Shown in pieces: positions 26,666 to 35,680 of a DNA stretch of 64,000 bases. A program made the translations under genes and the position numbers. The notes under the pieces were generated by a model. That model had not been told where the DNA came from. It searched no databases and worked only from the letters and a program-made list of their open reading frames with translations. Origin of the DNA: an uncultured Lachnospiraceae bacterium (lineage in GTDB: Bacteria > Bacillota > Clostridia > Lachnospirales > Lachnospiraceae); assembly GCA_902797185.1 (NCBI GenBank), contig CADBRV010000054.1, forward strand, positions 1 to 64,000, given 5' to 3'. The stretch's first letter is position 1. Every line of letters starts with the position of its first letter.

Positions 26666-26696
26666 ATTATATATCACATATAACTTGGTAATGCAA
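26666..26696 (-). promoter_or_regulatory. Promoter of clpB
   Basis: On the minus strand TTGCAT (26691-26696) is followed by the AT-rich run TATATAAT, giving a -10 hexamer at 17 or 19 bp spacing. It lies 60 bp upstream of the clpB ATG and just after the terminator of the preceding gene. Confidence 0.6.
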
Positions 26697-26744
26697 TAGG
26701 GTATTGGGAAAAATTTGAGAAACTTTTCAAAAATTTTCTATATA

Positions 26745-26777
26745 AAAAAGCCCGCGGGATTTCTCCCACGAGCTTTC
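26745..26777 (-). terminator. Terminator after the citrate synthase / small membrane protein pair
   Basis: On the minus strand AAAGCTCGTGGGA and TCCCGCGGGCTTT form a stem with a GAAA loop, followed by TTTTTA. It begins four bases after the stop of the 68-residue gene. Confidence 0.85.
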
Positions 26778-26780
26778 CTG

Positions 26781-26987
26781 TTATCTGCCTTTACTTTCCT
26801 GGTCGTAGAGCGTTTTCATCAGCACGAAAACGACACATCCAACTACGACCAGTATGCTGTCTACCAGCTGCAGGTTATGGTTTGCGACTTCGAACGCAAA
26901 GTTTATAAGGGTCAGGATAAAAGCTACGGCTGCCAGGTAATAACGGAACCGGTACTTGGAATCCCCTCTATTCCTGTTCCTGCTCAT
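26781..26987 (-). CDS. Small two-helix membrane protein (hypothetical)
   Basis: This 68-residue protein has a basic N-terminus (MSRNRNRGDSKYRFRYY) and two hydrophobic segments, about 18-34 and 41-58. Its ATG overlaps the citrate synthase stop by one base (TGATG), so it is translationally coupled to that gene, and a terminator follows directly. I do not recognise a family. Such coupling supports a real gene. Confidence 0.7.
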   Translation of the reverse strand: MSRNRNRGDSKYRFRYYLAAVAFILTLINFAFEVANHNLQLVDSILVVVGCVVFVLMKTLYDQESKGR

Positions 26988-28486
26988 CAGCCCTGCCCTC
27001 CTTCTGTACTCTTGTCTCTTCCGGATGCCGGCTGGCTATCAGCGCCTGATGCCTGGGCATTTGCTGTATCCGCTCCTGTGCCATCGCTGCCCTGTGCTTT
27101 GCCTTCCGGCATGTTGTAAAGCACCGGCTTCCTCTTTTCAATGGGGACATAAGCGCGATGCTGGCCGACATACTTGTAAGCCGGACGGATGATCTTGCCT
27201 GCGTTAACCAGCTCTTCGAGGCGATGGGCGCTCCATCCAGAAATTCTGGCAATGGCAAAGATCGGTGTGAACAGCTCCTGCGGGATATCCAGCATGGAAT
27301 ACAGGAAACCGCTGTAAAAGTCCACATTCGCGCAGATCGGTTTGAACAGGTGGCGGCTGTGCATCAGCTTGTCGCCGGCGATCCGTTCCACGGTCTGGTA
27401 CAGCTCGAACTCTTCCATCCGTCCCTGGGTCATGGCCATCTTTTCCGTATAGGCTTTCAGCACCACTTCCCTGGGGTCAGACAGGGTATAAACCGCATGG
27501 CCCATGCCATAAATCAGACCCGCATGGTCAAATACTTTCTTGTCCAGGATATTCTGGAGGCAGTTGCTGACTTCGGCTTCGTTGGTCCAGTCGGAAACAT
27601 TCTCCTCGATGTACTGGAACATCTGCAGCACTTTCAGGTTGGCGCCGCCGTGTTTCGGTCCCTTCAAAGAAGAAATAGCCGCGGCGATCGCGGAATACGT
27701 ATCCGTGCCAGAAGAAGTAACCACGTGGGTGGTAAACGTGGAGTTGTTACCACCGCCGTGCTCCGCGTGGAGTACCAGGGCCGTATCCAAAGCTTCGGCT
27801 TCCAGGTCGGTAAACTGCCCGTCCGGACGCAGCATCCGCAGGATATTTTCCGCTGTGGAAAATTCCTTTTTCGGGTTACGGATCAAAAGCTCGCCATTCT
27901 TTAAGAAATGCAGATAAGCATAATATCCGTACACTGCCATCAGCGGCATCTTGGCGATCAGCTGCAGGCACTGGCGCAGCACGTTTTTCACCGAAGTGTC
28001 CTCCGGGTCCTTGTCATAGGAATAAAGCGTGATGACTGCTTTCTGCAGCGTGTTCATGATGTTCTTGGAAGGTGCTTTGAGGATGACGTCCCGGACAAAC
28101 TGGGCGGAAAGCTCCTGCAGGTCCGTCAGGATGTCCACAAAATCCGCCAGCTGGTGCTCAGTTGGCAGGTTGCCAAACAGCAGGAGGTAGGTGGCTTCCT
28201 CGAATTTATAGCGTTTTCCTTTCCTTCCTGCCAGAAGGTCCCTCACATCATAGCCCCAGTAGTACAGATGGCCGTCGGCCGGCACCTGTACGCCCTGCTC
28301 GATTTCGCTGTAAGTGACATCCGAGATCTCGGTAAGACCGGTCAGGACGCCCTTTCCGTTGGAATCACGAAGCCCCCTCTTGACATCATATTCATAATAA
28401 AGGCTGCGGTCGATGACCGTATTTTTTTTGCAGTAGGTAACGAGGTTGTCCAGCTCCTTATCCAGGTCCTTAGACAACGCCATCAT
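26987..28486 (-). CDS. Citrate synthase family protein
   Basis: Condenses acetyl-CoA with oxaloacetate (or a related 2-oxo acid). The catalytic His residues lie in HAEHGGGNNSTFT near 236 and GMGHAVYTLSDPR near 320, and GPKHGGANLK near 277. At 499 residues it is longer than usual: the last 45 or so are a low-complexity G/S/A/D/Q-rich tail beginning after NMPEGKAQ. The ATG-ATG start at 28486 has no ribosome site next to it; a strong AAGGAGGGG lies 45 bases further up, directly after the engB stop, in front of a possible 16-codon leader. Confidence 0.9.
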   Translation of the reverse strand: MMALSKDLDKELDNLVTYCKKNTVIDRSLYYEYDVKRGLRDSNGKGVLTGLTEISDVTYSEIEQGVQVPADGHLYYWGYDVRDLLAGRKGKRYKFEEATYLLLFGNLPTEHQLADFVDILTDLQELSAQFVRDVILKAPSKNIMNTLQKAVITLYSYDKDPEDTSVKNVLRQCLQLIAKMPLMAVYGYYAYLHFLKNGELLIRNPKKEFSTAENILRMLRPDGQFTDLEAEALDTALVLHAEHGGGNNSTFTTHVVTSSGTDTYSAIAAAISSLKGPKHGGANLKVLQMFQYIEENVSDWTNEAEVSNCLQNILDKKVFDHAGLIYGMGHAVYTLSDPREVVLKAYTEKMAMTQGRMEEFELYQTVERIAGDKLMHSRHLFKPICANVDFYSGFLYSMLDIPQELFTPIFAIARISGWSAHRLEELVNAGKIIRPAYKYVGQHRAYVPIEKRKPVLYNMPEGKAQGSDGTGADTANAQASGADSQPASGRDKSTEGGQG

Positions 28487-28533
28487 CGAATAATTATTGG
28501 TCTGCAGCGCAGTTTCTTCGTCGATCGTAACAA
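28483..28533 (-). CDS. Possible 16-residue leader peptide upstream of citrate synthase
   Basis: TTG at 28531-28533 follows GGAGGGGC closely and opens a frame (MLRSTKKLRCRPIIIR) whose TGA overlaps the ATGATG of citrate synthase. This could couple translation of the two. It may be chance; an unusual start codon for an extended citrate synthase frame is the alternative. Confidence 0.25.
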   Translation of the reverse strand: MLRSTKKLRCRPIIIR

Positions 28534-28543
28534 GCCCCTCCTT

Positions 28544-29134
28544 TCATTCCTCAGGGAGGAAGGACTCGATCTGTGCCAGTACTTCTTCCGTCCCCTGTTT
28601 GCTTAGGGCGGAAAAAGGAATCAGCGTCCCCTCCGGTCCCATGGACAGCGTCTTTCGGATCGCTGCCTGCTGCTTTGCCAATTGGCTCCGTTTGATTTTG
28701 TCTGCTTTTGTGGCAACCACGATGGGCGCATAGCCGCTCTGGACGATCCAGTCGTACATCATCTGGTCGTCCTTGGTGGGGTCGTGGCGGATGTCCACCA
28801 AAAGGAAAACTGCCTGCAGCGCCTTGGAAGTATGCAGGTAGCGCTCAATCACAGCGCCCCATTTCTTGCGCTCTTCCATGGGGACTTTGGCGTAGCCATA
28901 GCCCGGCAGGTCCACCAGATAAAAAGAGTCATTGACGATATAATAATTGATGGTGCGGGTCTTACCCGGCTGGGCAGAGATCCGCGCCAGTTTCTTGCGG
29001 TTCATCAAAGTATTCAGGAGGGAGCTTTTCCCCACATTGCTGCGGCCGGCAAAAGCGATTTCCGGCAGATGGTTCTGGGGCAGTTTGCTGGTATAGCCGC
29101 ACACTGTCTCCAATTCCACGCTTTTAATGACCAT
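28544..29134 (-). CDS. engB: Ribosome biogenesis GTP-binding protein EngB (YsxC/YihA)
   Basis: This 196-residue TRAFAC GTPase acts in large ribosomal subunit assembly. G1 AGRSNVGKSS lies near 29, G2 in PGKTRTINYY near 55, G3 DLPGYGYAKV near 74, and G4 TKADK near 142. Full length. It lies 24 bp after the clpX stop in the same direction, and the ribosome site of the next gene overlaps its end. Confidence 0.96.
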   Translation of the reverse strand: MVIKSVELETVCGYTSKLPQNHLPEIAFAGRSNVGKSSLLNTLMNRKKLARISAQPGKTRTINYYIVNDSFYLVDLPGYGYAKVPMEERKKWGAVIERYLHTSKALQAVFLLVDIRHDPTKDDQMMYDWIVQSGYAPIVVATKADKIKRSQLAKQQAAIRKTLSMGPEGTLIPFSALSKQGTEEVLAQIESFLPEE

Positions 29135-29158
29135 GCTTTATCTCCTTCCTTCATAAAA

Positions 29159-30421
29159 TTAAGCCGATGTCTTGTATTCCAGATGCGGCTTCTCCTGCAT
29201 GTCCACGGTTTCTTTCGTGATAATGCATTTGGTCACGTCATCGTTGGACGGTACTGTATACATAACGTCCATCATGACGCTTTCCATAATGGAACGAAGG
29301 CCCCTGGCGCCGGTTTTGCGCTCCAGCGCTTTCTTGGCGATCTCGCGGATGGCATCATCTTCGAATACCAGCTCCACGCCGTCCATTTCCATGAGCTTCG
29401 TGTACTGTTTCACCAGCGAGTTCTTCGGCTCGGTCAGGATATGCACCAAAGCGTCCTCATCCAGCGCGTCCAGGGATACGGTAATCGGCACACGTCCGAT
29501 AAATTCCGGGATCAGGCCGTATTTGACGAAGTCTTCCGGCATCGCCTTCTTCAGGATCTCGCCTACGTTCTGGTGCTCCCTCTTCTGCTTCAGCTGGGAT
29601 TGGAAGCCGATCGCGGACTGGTCCAGCCTGGATTCGATGATCTTGTCGAGCCCTTCGAAAGCGCCGCCGCAGATAAACAGGATGTTGGTGGTGTCGATCT
29701 GGATCAGCTCCTGGTGCGGGTGCTTCCTGCCGCCCTGTGGCGGTACGGAAGCGATGGTGCCTTCCAGGATCTTCAGCAGCGCCTGCTGTACGCCCTCGCC
29801 GGAAACATCCCTGGTGATGGATACGTTTTCGGACTTCTTGGTGATCTTGTCGATTTCGTCGATATAAACGATGCCGTATTTCGCGCGGTCCACGTCATAG
29901 TCGGCAGCCTGGATCAGCTTCAGCAGGATGTTCTCCACATCCTCGCCTACATAGCCGGCTTCTGTCAGCGTGGTAGCATCGGCAATCGCGAACGGCACGT
30001 TCAGCATCCTGGCCAAAGTCTGTGCCAGCAGGGTCTTGCCGGAACCGGTGGGCCCCAGCATCAGGATGTTGCTCTTCTGGAGCTCCACATCCATGTCCTT
30101 GTCGGCGGTCACCCTCTTGTAATGGTTGTAAACCGCTACCGCAAGGGCTTTCTTTGCCTCATCCTGCCCGACCACATAGTCATCCAGGAATGCCTTGATC
30201 TGCATGGGCTTCATCAGGCGGATTTCTTTGTCTTCTTTCCTCTTGCGATAGTCCCGTTCCAATTCTTCGTCTACGATTTCCGCGCAGATGTCCACACATT
30301 CATCGCAGATGTATGCCCCGTTGGGGCCGGCAATCAGCCGGTTTACCTGGTCCTGCGTCTTCCCGCAGAAAGAGCAGCGGATCTTGTTCTTGTCATCTGT
30401 GGTTTTTCCTGCCAATTTCAT
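29159..30421 (-). CDS. clpX: ATP-dependent protease ATPase subunit ClpX
   Basis: AAA+ unfoldase that feeds ClpP. The N-terminal zinc finger has CSFC at 16-19 and CDEC about 20 residues later. Walker A GPTGSGKT lies near 118, Walker B IVYIDEID near 182, and the RKHPHQ and IGF loops are visible. The ATG at 30421 lies only two bases after AGGAGG; the third codon is TTG (30413-30415) with about eight bases spacing and would give an MAGKTTDD start, so translation may begin there. It follows clpP in the usual tig-clpP-clpX order. Confidence 0.97.
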   Translation of the reverse strand: MKLAGKTTDDKNKIRCSFCGKTQDQVNRLIAGPNGAYICDECVDICAEIVDEELERDYRKRKEDKEIRLMKPMQIKAFLDDYVVGQDEAKKALAVAVYNHYKRVTADKDMDVELQKSNILMLGPTGSGKTLLAQTLARMLNVPFAIADATTLTEAGYVGEDVENILLKLIQAADYDVDRAKYGIVYIDEIDKITKKSENVSITRDVSGEGVQQALLKILEGTIASVPPQGGRKHPHQELIQIDTTNILFICGGAFEGLDKIIESRLDQSAIGFQSQLKQKREHQNVGEILKKAMPEDFVKYGLIPEFIGRVPITVSLDALDEDALVHILTEPKNSLVKQYTKLMEMDGVELVFEDDAIREIAKKALERKTGARGLRSIMESVMMDVMYTVPSNDDVTKCIITKETVDMQEKPHLEYKTSA

Positions 30422-30606
30422 GGCCTCCTTTATGATAAATCATCCTCTGAAGGGGATGCCTATGGCCGCGCGCACGATTGAAACGCGGGCAGGCCGCAGC
30501 TCCCATAATATGCAGAATATGTGTGCATTGCCATGCCGCTTCCATACGCAGCGCGTGCGCGGGCATAGCATCCTGCCCTGCCTTCCGGGTGGGTTAATGC
30601 AACAAT

Positions 30607-30638
30607 AGGGACAGCTGTGCTTTCACACTTCTGTCCCT
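30607..30638. other. Hairpin in the clpP-clpX gap
   Basis: AGGGACAG (30607-30614) pairs with CTGTCCCT (30631-30638). No T-run follows on the minus strand, so it is more likely a processing or stability element than a full terminator. The rest of the 241-bp gap shows no gene. Confidence 0.4.
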
Positions 30639-30662
30639 GTCTTTTGTACCTTTTACTGGAAT

Positions 30663-31244
30663 TTACCGTTTTGTGACAACGCTGTCAATGAGCCCGTATT
30701 CCAGGGCTTCCTGCGCGTCCATGAAATGGTCCCTCTCGGTATCTTCACAGATTTTTTCGTAGGGCTGCCCGGTCCTGTCAGCCAGGATGTGGTTCAATTT
30801 TTCCCTTGTCTTTAAAATGTTCTCCGCCACGATGCTGATCTCGGTTGCCTGTCCCTGGGCGCCGCCGGATGGCTGGTGGATCATGATCTCGCTGTTGGGA
30901 AGGGCAAACCGTTTGCCCTTGGCACCGGCAGCAAGAAGGACTGCGGCCATGCTGGCTGCCATGCCGATGCAGATCGTGGAAACGTCACATTTGACGTAAT
31001 TCATGGTATCAAAGATGGCCATGCCGGCTGTCACCATGCCGCCCGGGCTGTTGATGTAAAGATGGATGTCCTTGTCCGGGTCTTCCGACTCCAGGTAAAG
31101 GAGCTGGGCGACAATCACGCTGGCCGTGGTTTCGTTAACCTCTTCTCCCAGGAAAATAATCCTGTCCTTGAGCAGGCGGGAAAAAATATCGTAGGAACGT
31201 TCTCCCCAAGTGTTCTGTTCAATTACATAAGGCATGCTAGGCAT
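30663..31244 (-). CDS. clpP: ATP-dependent Clp protease proteolytic subunit
   Basis: This 193-residue serine protease forms the ClpP barrel. The catalytic triad is S98 (GMAASM), H123 (MIHQP) and D172 (TERDHFMD). The first ATG (31244) has GGGAGG ten bases upstream; a second ATG three codons later is also possible. It lies between tig and clpX, the standard firmicute arrangement. Confidence 0.97.
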   Translation of the reverse strand: MPSMPYVIEQNTWGERSYDIFSRLLKDRIIFLGEEVNETTASVIVAQLLYLESEDPDKDIHLYINSPGGMVTAGMAIFDTMNYVKCDVSTICIGMAASMAAVLLAAGAKGKRFALPNSEIMIHQPSGGAQGQATEISIVAENILKTREKLNHILADRTGQPYEKICEDTERDHFMDAQEALEYGLIDSVVTKR

Positions 31245-31300
31245 GTATCAAATACCTCCCGCAGGCCTTTGGCCTGCCGCCTCCGGCAAAACCGGGGCGA

Positions 31301-32755
31301 TTATTTTTCTTCCTCAGACGGGGCTTCTTCTGCCTTCGCTTCTGCATCATCAGCCTTAGCTTCTTCTGCCGGAGCTTCCTCAGCCTTTGCTTCTGCTTTC
31401 TTCTTGGTGGCCTTCTTCTTTGCAGGAGCCTTCTTTTCTTCCTTCTCGTCCTTGGATTTTTCTTCCGGAGCATCTACTACAACGGCGCTCTCCAGCAGCA
31501 GGTCAAGTGCTTTCTGGTGCTTCTTGTCGTTGCGGATGTTCTTCTTGTCTTCATCGCGTGCTACTTCCAGCAGGGTCTTCGGGTCCATGCCGTAGGATTC
31601 TGCCATCTTCTTGAGCTCGTCGTCGATTTCGTCATCAGACACTTCGATCTTCTCAGCGTCTGCGATGGCATCCAGTACCAGGGTCTGGCGGATGGTGTCG
31701 ATAGCGCTGTCACGATACTGCTCTTTCAGGGAGTCCTCGGTGGTACCGGTGTACTGGTAGTACATGCTCATCGGGATGCCCTGCTGTGCCAGGTTCTGCT
31801 CGATCTCGTTGATCATGGAACGTACCTGGGTATCGATCATAGCGTCCGGGATATCCATCTCGGCTTTTTCTGCCACCTTGCGAAGGGCTTCTTCCTGCTG
31901 TGCTGCCTTGGCGTTCTTTTCTTTGCTTTCGGCAATCTTCTTCTTCAGGCTGTCCTTGTATTCATCCAGGGTGTCAAATTCGGAAACATCCTGTGCGAAT
32001 TCGTCGTCTGCTTCCGGAAGCTGTTTTTCCTTCACCTCTTTGATCTTGGTCTTGAAGGTAGCTTCCTTGCCTGCCAGGGATTTCTCCTGGTAGTTCTCCG
32101 GGAAGGTAACGACTACGTCCAGCTCTTCGCCCGGCTTGTGGCCGATCAGCTGGTCTTCGAAATTGTCTACGAAGCTGTGGGAGCCGATGACCAGGGAGTA
32201 GTCCTCGGCCTTGCCGCCGTCGAACTGCTTTCCATCGCAGTATCCGTCAAAGTCGATGACTGCGGTGTCGCCGTCCTTGATCTCGCGGTCAACGGAAACC
32301 TGGCGGGCATTGTTTTCCCTTTCACGGTCCAGGGCTTCTTCGATATCTTTGCCGGTAACTTCGGTTTCCACCTTGGTTACTTCTACGCCTTTATAATCCG
32401 GAAGCGTAACAGGCGGCTTTACAGCAACTTCTGCAGAATAGATGAAAGGCTTGCCTTTCTCGATCTGTACCAGGTCTACCTTCGGGGTGGAAACGATTTC
32501 CTCGCCGCTTTCCTTTACGGCATCTTCATAGGTTGCCTGAAGAAGGTCATCGGCTGCATCGTTGTAGAAAATAGACGGGCCGTACATCTTTTCAATCATG
32601 ACATACGGAACCTTGCCCTTACGGAAGCCCGGGATGTTAAAATCCTTCTTCTGCTTATTGAAAACTTTCATGATGGCCTTGTCCAGCTCCTCTGCCGGGA
32701 CCTCCACCGTCAGCTTCACCATGTTGTGTTCCAACTTCTCGACCTGTACGCTCAT
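31301..32755 (-). CDS. tig: Trigger factor (ribosome-associated chaperone, prolyl isomerase)
   Basis: Binds the ribosome exit and nascent chains. The N-terminal ribosome signature GFRKGKVP lies near 44, a FKBP-like domain around 150-240, then the helical substrate domain. It is 484 residues, longer than the usual 430 or so, because of a C-terminal tail of Lys, Ala and Glu that begins near 430 (KAPAKKKATKKKAEAK and acidic repeats after it). AAGGAGG precedes the ATG. Confidence 0.96.
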   Translation of the reverse strand: MSVQVEKLEHNMVKLTVEVPAEELDKAIMKVFNKQKKDFNIPGFRKGKVPYVMIEKMYGPSIFYNDAADDLLQATYEDAVKESGEEIVSTPKVDLVQIEKGKPFIYSAEVAVKPPVTLPDYKGVEVTKVETEVTGKDIEEALDRERENNARQVSVDREIKDGDTAVIDFDGYCDGKQFDGGKAEDYSLVIGSHSFVDNFEDQLIGHKPGEELDVVVTFPENYQEKSLAGKEATFKTKIKEVKEKQLPEADDEFAQDVSEFDTLDEYKDSLKKKIAESKEKNAKAAQQEEALRKVAEKAEMDIPDAMIDTQVRSMINEIEQNLAQQGIPMSMYYQYTGTTEDSLKEQYRDSAIDTIRQTLVLDAIADAEKIEVSDDEIDDELKKMAESYGMDPKTLLEVARDEDKKNIRNDKKHQKALDLLLESAVVVDAPEEKSKDEKEEKKAPAKKKATKKKAEAKAEEAPAEEAKADDAEAKAEEAPSEEEK

Positions 32756-32873
32756 TTAAAATTTGTCCTCCTTATATAGTACGCTGTACTGCAGTGCAGA
32801 ACAGATAGAACCTCGCCCAAAGGGGCACAAAAGTCCCTTCTTTGCCTAAACAGCACGGCATATTATATCATAA

Positions 32874-33431
32874 TCAGCCTAAATATGCCACACCCTTTTT
32901 TACCTTGTCAAGGGGCTCTTCGCCGCCCAGCTTCTTAATAATCGCAAACGCGAAAGGCAGTGCCGCCGCCATGCCATTGCCGGTGATGACCATGCCGTCC
33001 TCTTCCACCTGGGCTGCGGTATAAGTAATGGAGCTGTTAAACTCGCTCTCGCATCCCGGATAGCAGGTGGCGCGCTTTTTATCCAAAAGCCCTACGGATG
33101 CCAGGACCGTCGGTGCCGCGCAGATGGCTGCCACCAGCTTCCCTTCCGAAGCTTTCTTTACAATTTCTTTCCGGACGCCTTCGTGGGCTTTGAGGTTCTG
33201 GGTGCCGATGCCGCCGCCCGGAAGCACCAAGGCATCAAACTTCTTAAAATCATCCACGTCCTCGAACAGGGTGTCCGCGTAAACCTTGATGCCGTGGGAG
33301 CCGTTAATGACTTCCCGCTTCATAATGGAAATCGTAGTGACTTCAAAACCTGCCCGGCGCATGGCGTCGACGGAAGTAAGCCCTTCAATTTCTTCAAACC
33401 CATCTGCCAGGAATAATCCGACCTTGACCAT
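32874..33431 (-). CDS. DJ-1/PfpI family protein
   Basis: This 185-residue protein of the DJ-1/ThiJ group has the nucleophile elbow VAAICAAPTVLA near 102 with the conserved Cys, GGGIGTQNL near 73 and an early Glu in GFEEIE. Members act as deglycase-like or stress-related proteins; the exact reaction is debated. It runs in the same direction as tig, with a short gap. Confidence 0.9.
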   Translation of the reverse strand: MVKVGLFLADGFEEIEGLTSVDAMRRAGFEVTTISIMKREVINGSHGIKVYADTLFEDVDDFKKFDALVLPGGGIGTQNLKAHEGVRKEIVKKASEGKLVAAICAAPTVLASVGLLDKKRATCYPGCESEFNSSITYTAAQVEEDGMVITGNGMAAALPFAFAIIKKLGGEEPLDKVKKGVAYLG

Positions 33432-33580
33432 TGTCTTCTCCTCTTCCGTCCCTTCGAGAGGGGCTGTTTTCGCTTCTATTCTATTCTATATTTATTTTAT
33501 TATACGTTATCCTGTTTACATTGCTGTAAGCTGGGATGTTTATTTATTAGAGCCTGTCCGGAAAAGCAGGACCCGCCTGC

Positions 33581-34939
33581 TTATTCGTTAATCTCCGCTT
33601 CCACCTTCTGCTCCTCCTGAGCTGCATATTCCGCGTCCAGCTTGGCACGTTCCTCCGGGGAAAGGCGTTTTGCCTTCGGGTACATGAATTCCGGAAGCCT
33701 GCGTCCCTTTTTCTCCCAGTCATAGAATTCCGCGGTCGCAGTAAACATGGCATCACCGGAAGAATTCAGGGCGGTTTCCACGGAATCCTGCACGACGCCG
33801 ATGATAAATCCTACCGCTACGACCTGCATAGCGATGTCGTTATTGATGCCAAACAGGGAACAGGCCATCGGAATCAGCATCAGGGAACCGCCGGCAACAC
33901 CGGATGCGCCGCAGGCACCCAAGGTGGCAAGTACGGAAAGCACCAGGGCCGTCGGGAAGGTGACGTCAATGCCAATCGTGTTCGCCGCAGCCATGGTCAT
34001 GACCGTGATGGTAATAGCCGCGCCGTCCATGTTGATCGTTGCACCCAGCGGGATGGAAACGGAATAGAAATCCCGGTCCAGCCCCATGGATTCGCAGAGG
34101 TTCATGTTGATCGGGATGTTGGCGGCAGAACTCCTGGTAAAGAAGGCTGTAACGCCGCTTTCCTTTAAGCATTTGAATACCAGAGGATACGGGTTCCTGC
34201 GCAGGGTGATCCAGGATACCAGCGGGTCGACCACCAGTGCCACCAGGAACATGCAGCAGAGCAGCAGGATCAAAAGTTTCACATACCTTGCCATGACGGA
34301 AATACCGTTGGTGGTGATATTTTTATAAATCAGGCCGCAGATTCCGAAAGGCGCCAGGTTGATGATCCATTTTACAATCTGGGATACGCCCCTGGAAAGG
34401 TCCGTAAAAGCCTGCACCGTGGTTTCGCCGGCAAGGGCTTTTAACGCAAGGCCGATCAAAACTGCCCAGAACAGGATGCCGATGTAGTTGGCGCTGGCCA
34501 GGGCTTCCACCGGATTAGCCACCATGTTCATGACCAGGTTGCCCAGCACTTCCACAATGCCGCCGGGCACCGCGTCCGCTTCTGCCGCCCCCTCCAGGAC
34601 CAAAGTCTGCGGGAACAGGAAGGATCCCACCACCGCTACAAAGGCAGCCAGGAAAGTGCTCAGCATGTACAAAAATAATACGGTCCCGAAACGCTGGTCC
34701 AGTTTGGTGCCTTTCTGCATCAGGGAACTGGAAACCAGCACGAATACCAGGATGGGCGCTACGGCTTTCAGGGCGCCTACAAATACATCGCCCATGCCGC
34801 CAATCCAGGTCCATCCCGGGATCAGGAACGCCAGGACGATACCGATGATAAGGCCGATCAGGATCCGCAGGATCAGGCTGGTATCATTGTACTTTCGGAC
34901 TACGCGTTTAAACGCATTTGGTTTTTTCATTTCTTCCAC
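33581..34939 (-). CDS. sstT: Serine/threonine:sodium symporter (SstT-like)
   Basis: Dicarboxylate/amino acid:cation symporter family member. It has about eight membrane helices, the re-entrant [11 protein letters not shown] near 300 and [10 protein letters not shown] near 325. The frame extends back into the tRNA at 34979, so the start must be later: GTG 34939 has GGGAG nine bases upstream, and ATG 34930 is the alternative. The acidic C-terminal tail ([14 protein letters not shown]) is cytoplasmic. Confidence 0.9.
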   Translation of the reverse strand: MEEMKKPNAFKRVVRKYNDTSLILRILIGLIIGIVLAFLIPGWTWIGGMGDVFVGALKAVAPILVFVLVSSSLMQKGTKLDQRFGTVLFLYMLSTFLAAFVAVVGSFLFPQTLVLEGAAEADAVPGGIVEVLGNLVMNMVANPVEALASANYIGILFWAVLIGLALKALAGETTVQAFTDLSRGVSQIVKWIINLAPFGICGLIYKNITTNGISVMARYVKLLILLLCCMFLVALVVDPLVSWITLRRNPYPLVFKCLKESGVTAFFTRSSAANIPINMNLCESMGLDRDFYSVSIPLGATINMDGAAITITVMTMAAANTIGIDVTFPTALVLSVLATLGACGASGVAGGSLMLIPMACSLFGINNDIAMQVVAVGFIIGVVQDSVETALNSSGDAMFTATAEFYDWEKKGRRLPEFMYPKAKRLSPEERAKLDAEYAAQEEQKVEAEINE

Positions 34940-34978
34940 AATAGTACTCTCCCTTTTTTCTCTCTTATTAATAAAAAA

Positions 34979-35058
34979 TACGGGCAACAGGACTTGAACC
35001 TGCACGGTCTCCCACCAGAACCTAAATCTGGCGCGTCTGCCAATTCCGCCATACCCGC
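34979..35058 (-). tRNA. tRNA-Leu (anticodon UAG)
   Basis: The 80-nt cloverleaf starts GCGGGTATGGCGGAATTGGC. Its anticodon stem CCAGA/TCTGG carries a TTTAGGT loop, so UAG. It has a class II variable arm and a T-arm GCAGG-TTCAAGT-CCTGT. CCA is not encoded. Confidence 0.95.
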
Positions 35059-35088
35059 ATAAATCAATATTTATATAATAGCGTTAAT

Positions 35089-35117
35089 ATTCTATCGCAT
35101 TAGCCCTGTTTCCGCAA
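35089..35117 (-). promoter_or_regulatory. Promoter of tRNA-Leu(UAG)
   Basis: TTGCGG (35112-35117) and TAGAAT (35089-35094) on the minus strand are 17 bp apart, about 30 bp upstream of the tRNA 5' end. Confidence 0.6.
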
Positions 35118-35228
35118 CTCTAAAGCATTTGTCCGCGTCTGAGAAATATTCCTACAGCACTGCCGAGATATCCATAGGGAAAATCATTACTTGCAATATC
35201 AATATGGAAGCTGCTATCTCAAAGCGAA

Positions 35229-35390
35229 ATGTACAAAACCAAACAGATGGAAACTCCGGCCGAAGAGGATAAAATGGTGGCAGCTCAATTTTCTCCGCCG
35301 AAAAAAAAACGAATTTTCAATGGAGGTCGTATTAAGCCCAAGTCTGCCCATAGCGGACCTATTGAATTCATGAAGAGGCATATCAAATGA
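35229..35390 (+). CDS. Small hypothetical protein, coupled to the next ORF
   Basis: A 53-residue frame reads MYKTKQMETPAEEDKM and later PPKKKRIFNGGRIKPKSA; it is basic and without membrane segments. Its TGA overlaps the ATG of the next frame (ATGA), which favours a real pair. No clear ribosome site precedes it, and I do not recognise it. It may be a remnant of an accessory element. Confidence 0.35.
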   Translation: MYKTKQMETPAEEDKMVAAQFSPPKKKRIFNGGRIKPKSAHSGPIEFMKRHIK

Positions 35391-35650
35391 AAGCTTGCAG
35401 AGAAATGAGTGAAGAAATCTTCATGGCAAATCTTGAGACAGCTCTGGGAGAAAGAGGGCTAACTTCTGCACAATGCCAGTTTCACATTAAGCCATTCATT
35501 TCTAGCAGCAAATTACCTAATGCCAAAGATGAAATGTTTAAGAATATTGTTCTTAGTGATACGAATATGAAAGGAAAGCTATTTACGGCAGCCCAGTTTT
35601 CTGCGCTACTATGCTGCATGGTGCCGCTCGTTCCATCCCAAATGGCTTGA
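35387..35650 (+). CDS. Small hypothetical protein (87 residues)
   Basis: This frame overlaps the previous one by four bases. The product starts MKACREMSEEIFMANLETAL and ends in a hydrophobic stretch (AALLCC-like, ending VPSQMA). AAGAGG lies about eight bases before the ATG. No family recognised; the end may be truncated against the convergent MATE gene. Confidence 0.4.
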   Translation: MKACREMSEEIFMANLETALGERGLTSAQCQFHIKPFISSSKLPNAKDEMFKNIVLSDTNMKGKLFTAAQFSALLCCMVPLVPSQMA

Positions 35651-35680
35651 TACCATATGGCATGTGGTGCACTGCATGCC

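Noticed and set aside
28682-30481. A 599-codon open frame on the plus strand
   Set aside because: It lies antisense to engB and clpX, both conserved and complete; its composition (His-, Gln-, Leu-rich) is that of a shadow frame, and no ribosome site precedes it.
30607-30638. Terminator between clpP and clpX
   Set aside because: Stem present but no T-run on the coding strand, and the genes are usually co-expressed.
31517-32779. A 420-codon open frame on the plus strand
   Set aside because: It is the antisense shadow of trigger factor; hydrophobic by chance of codon complement.
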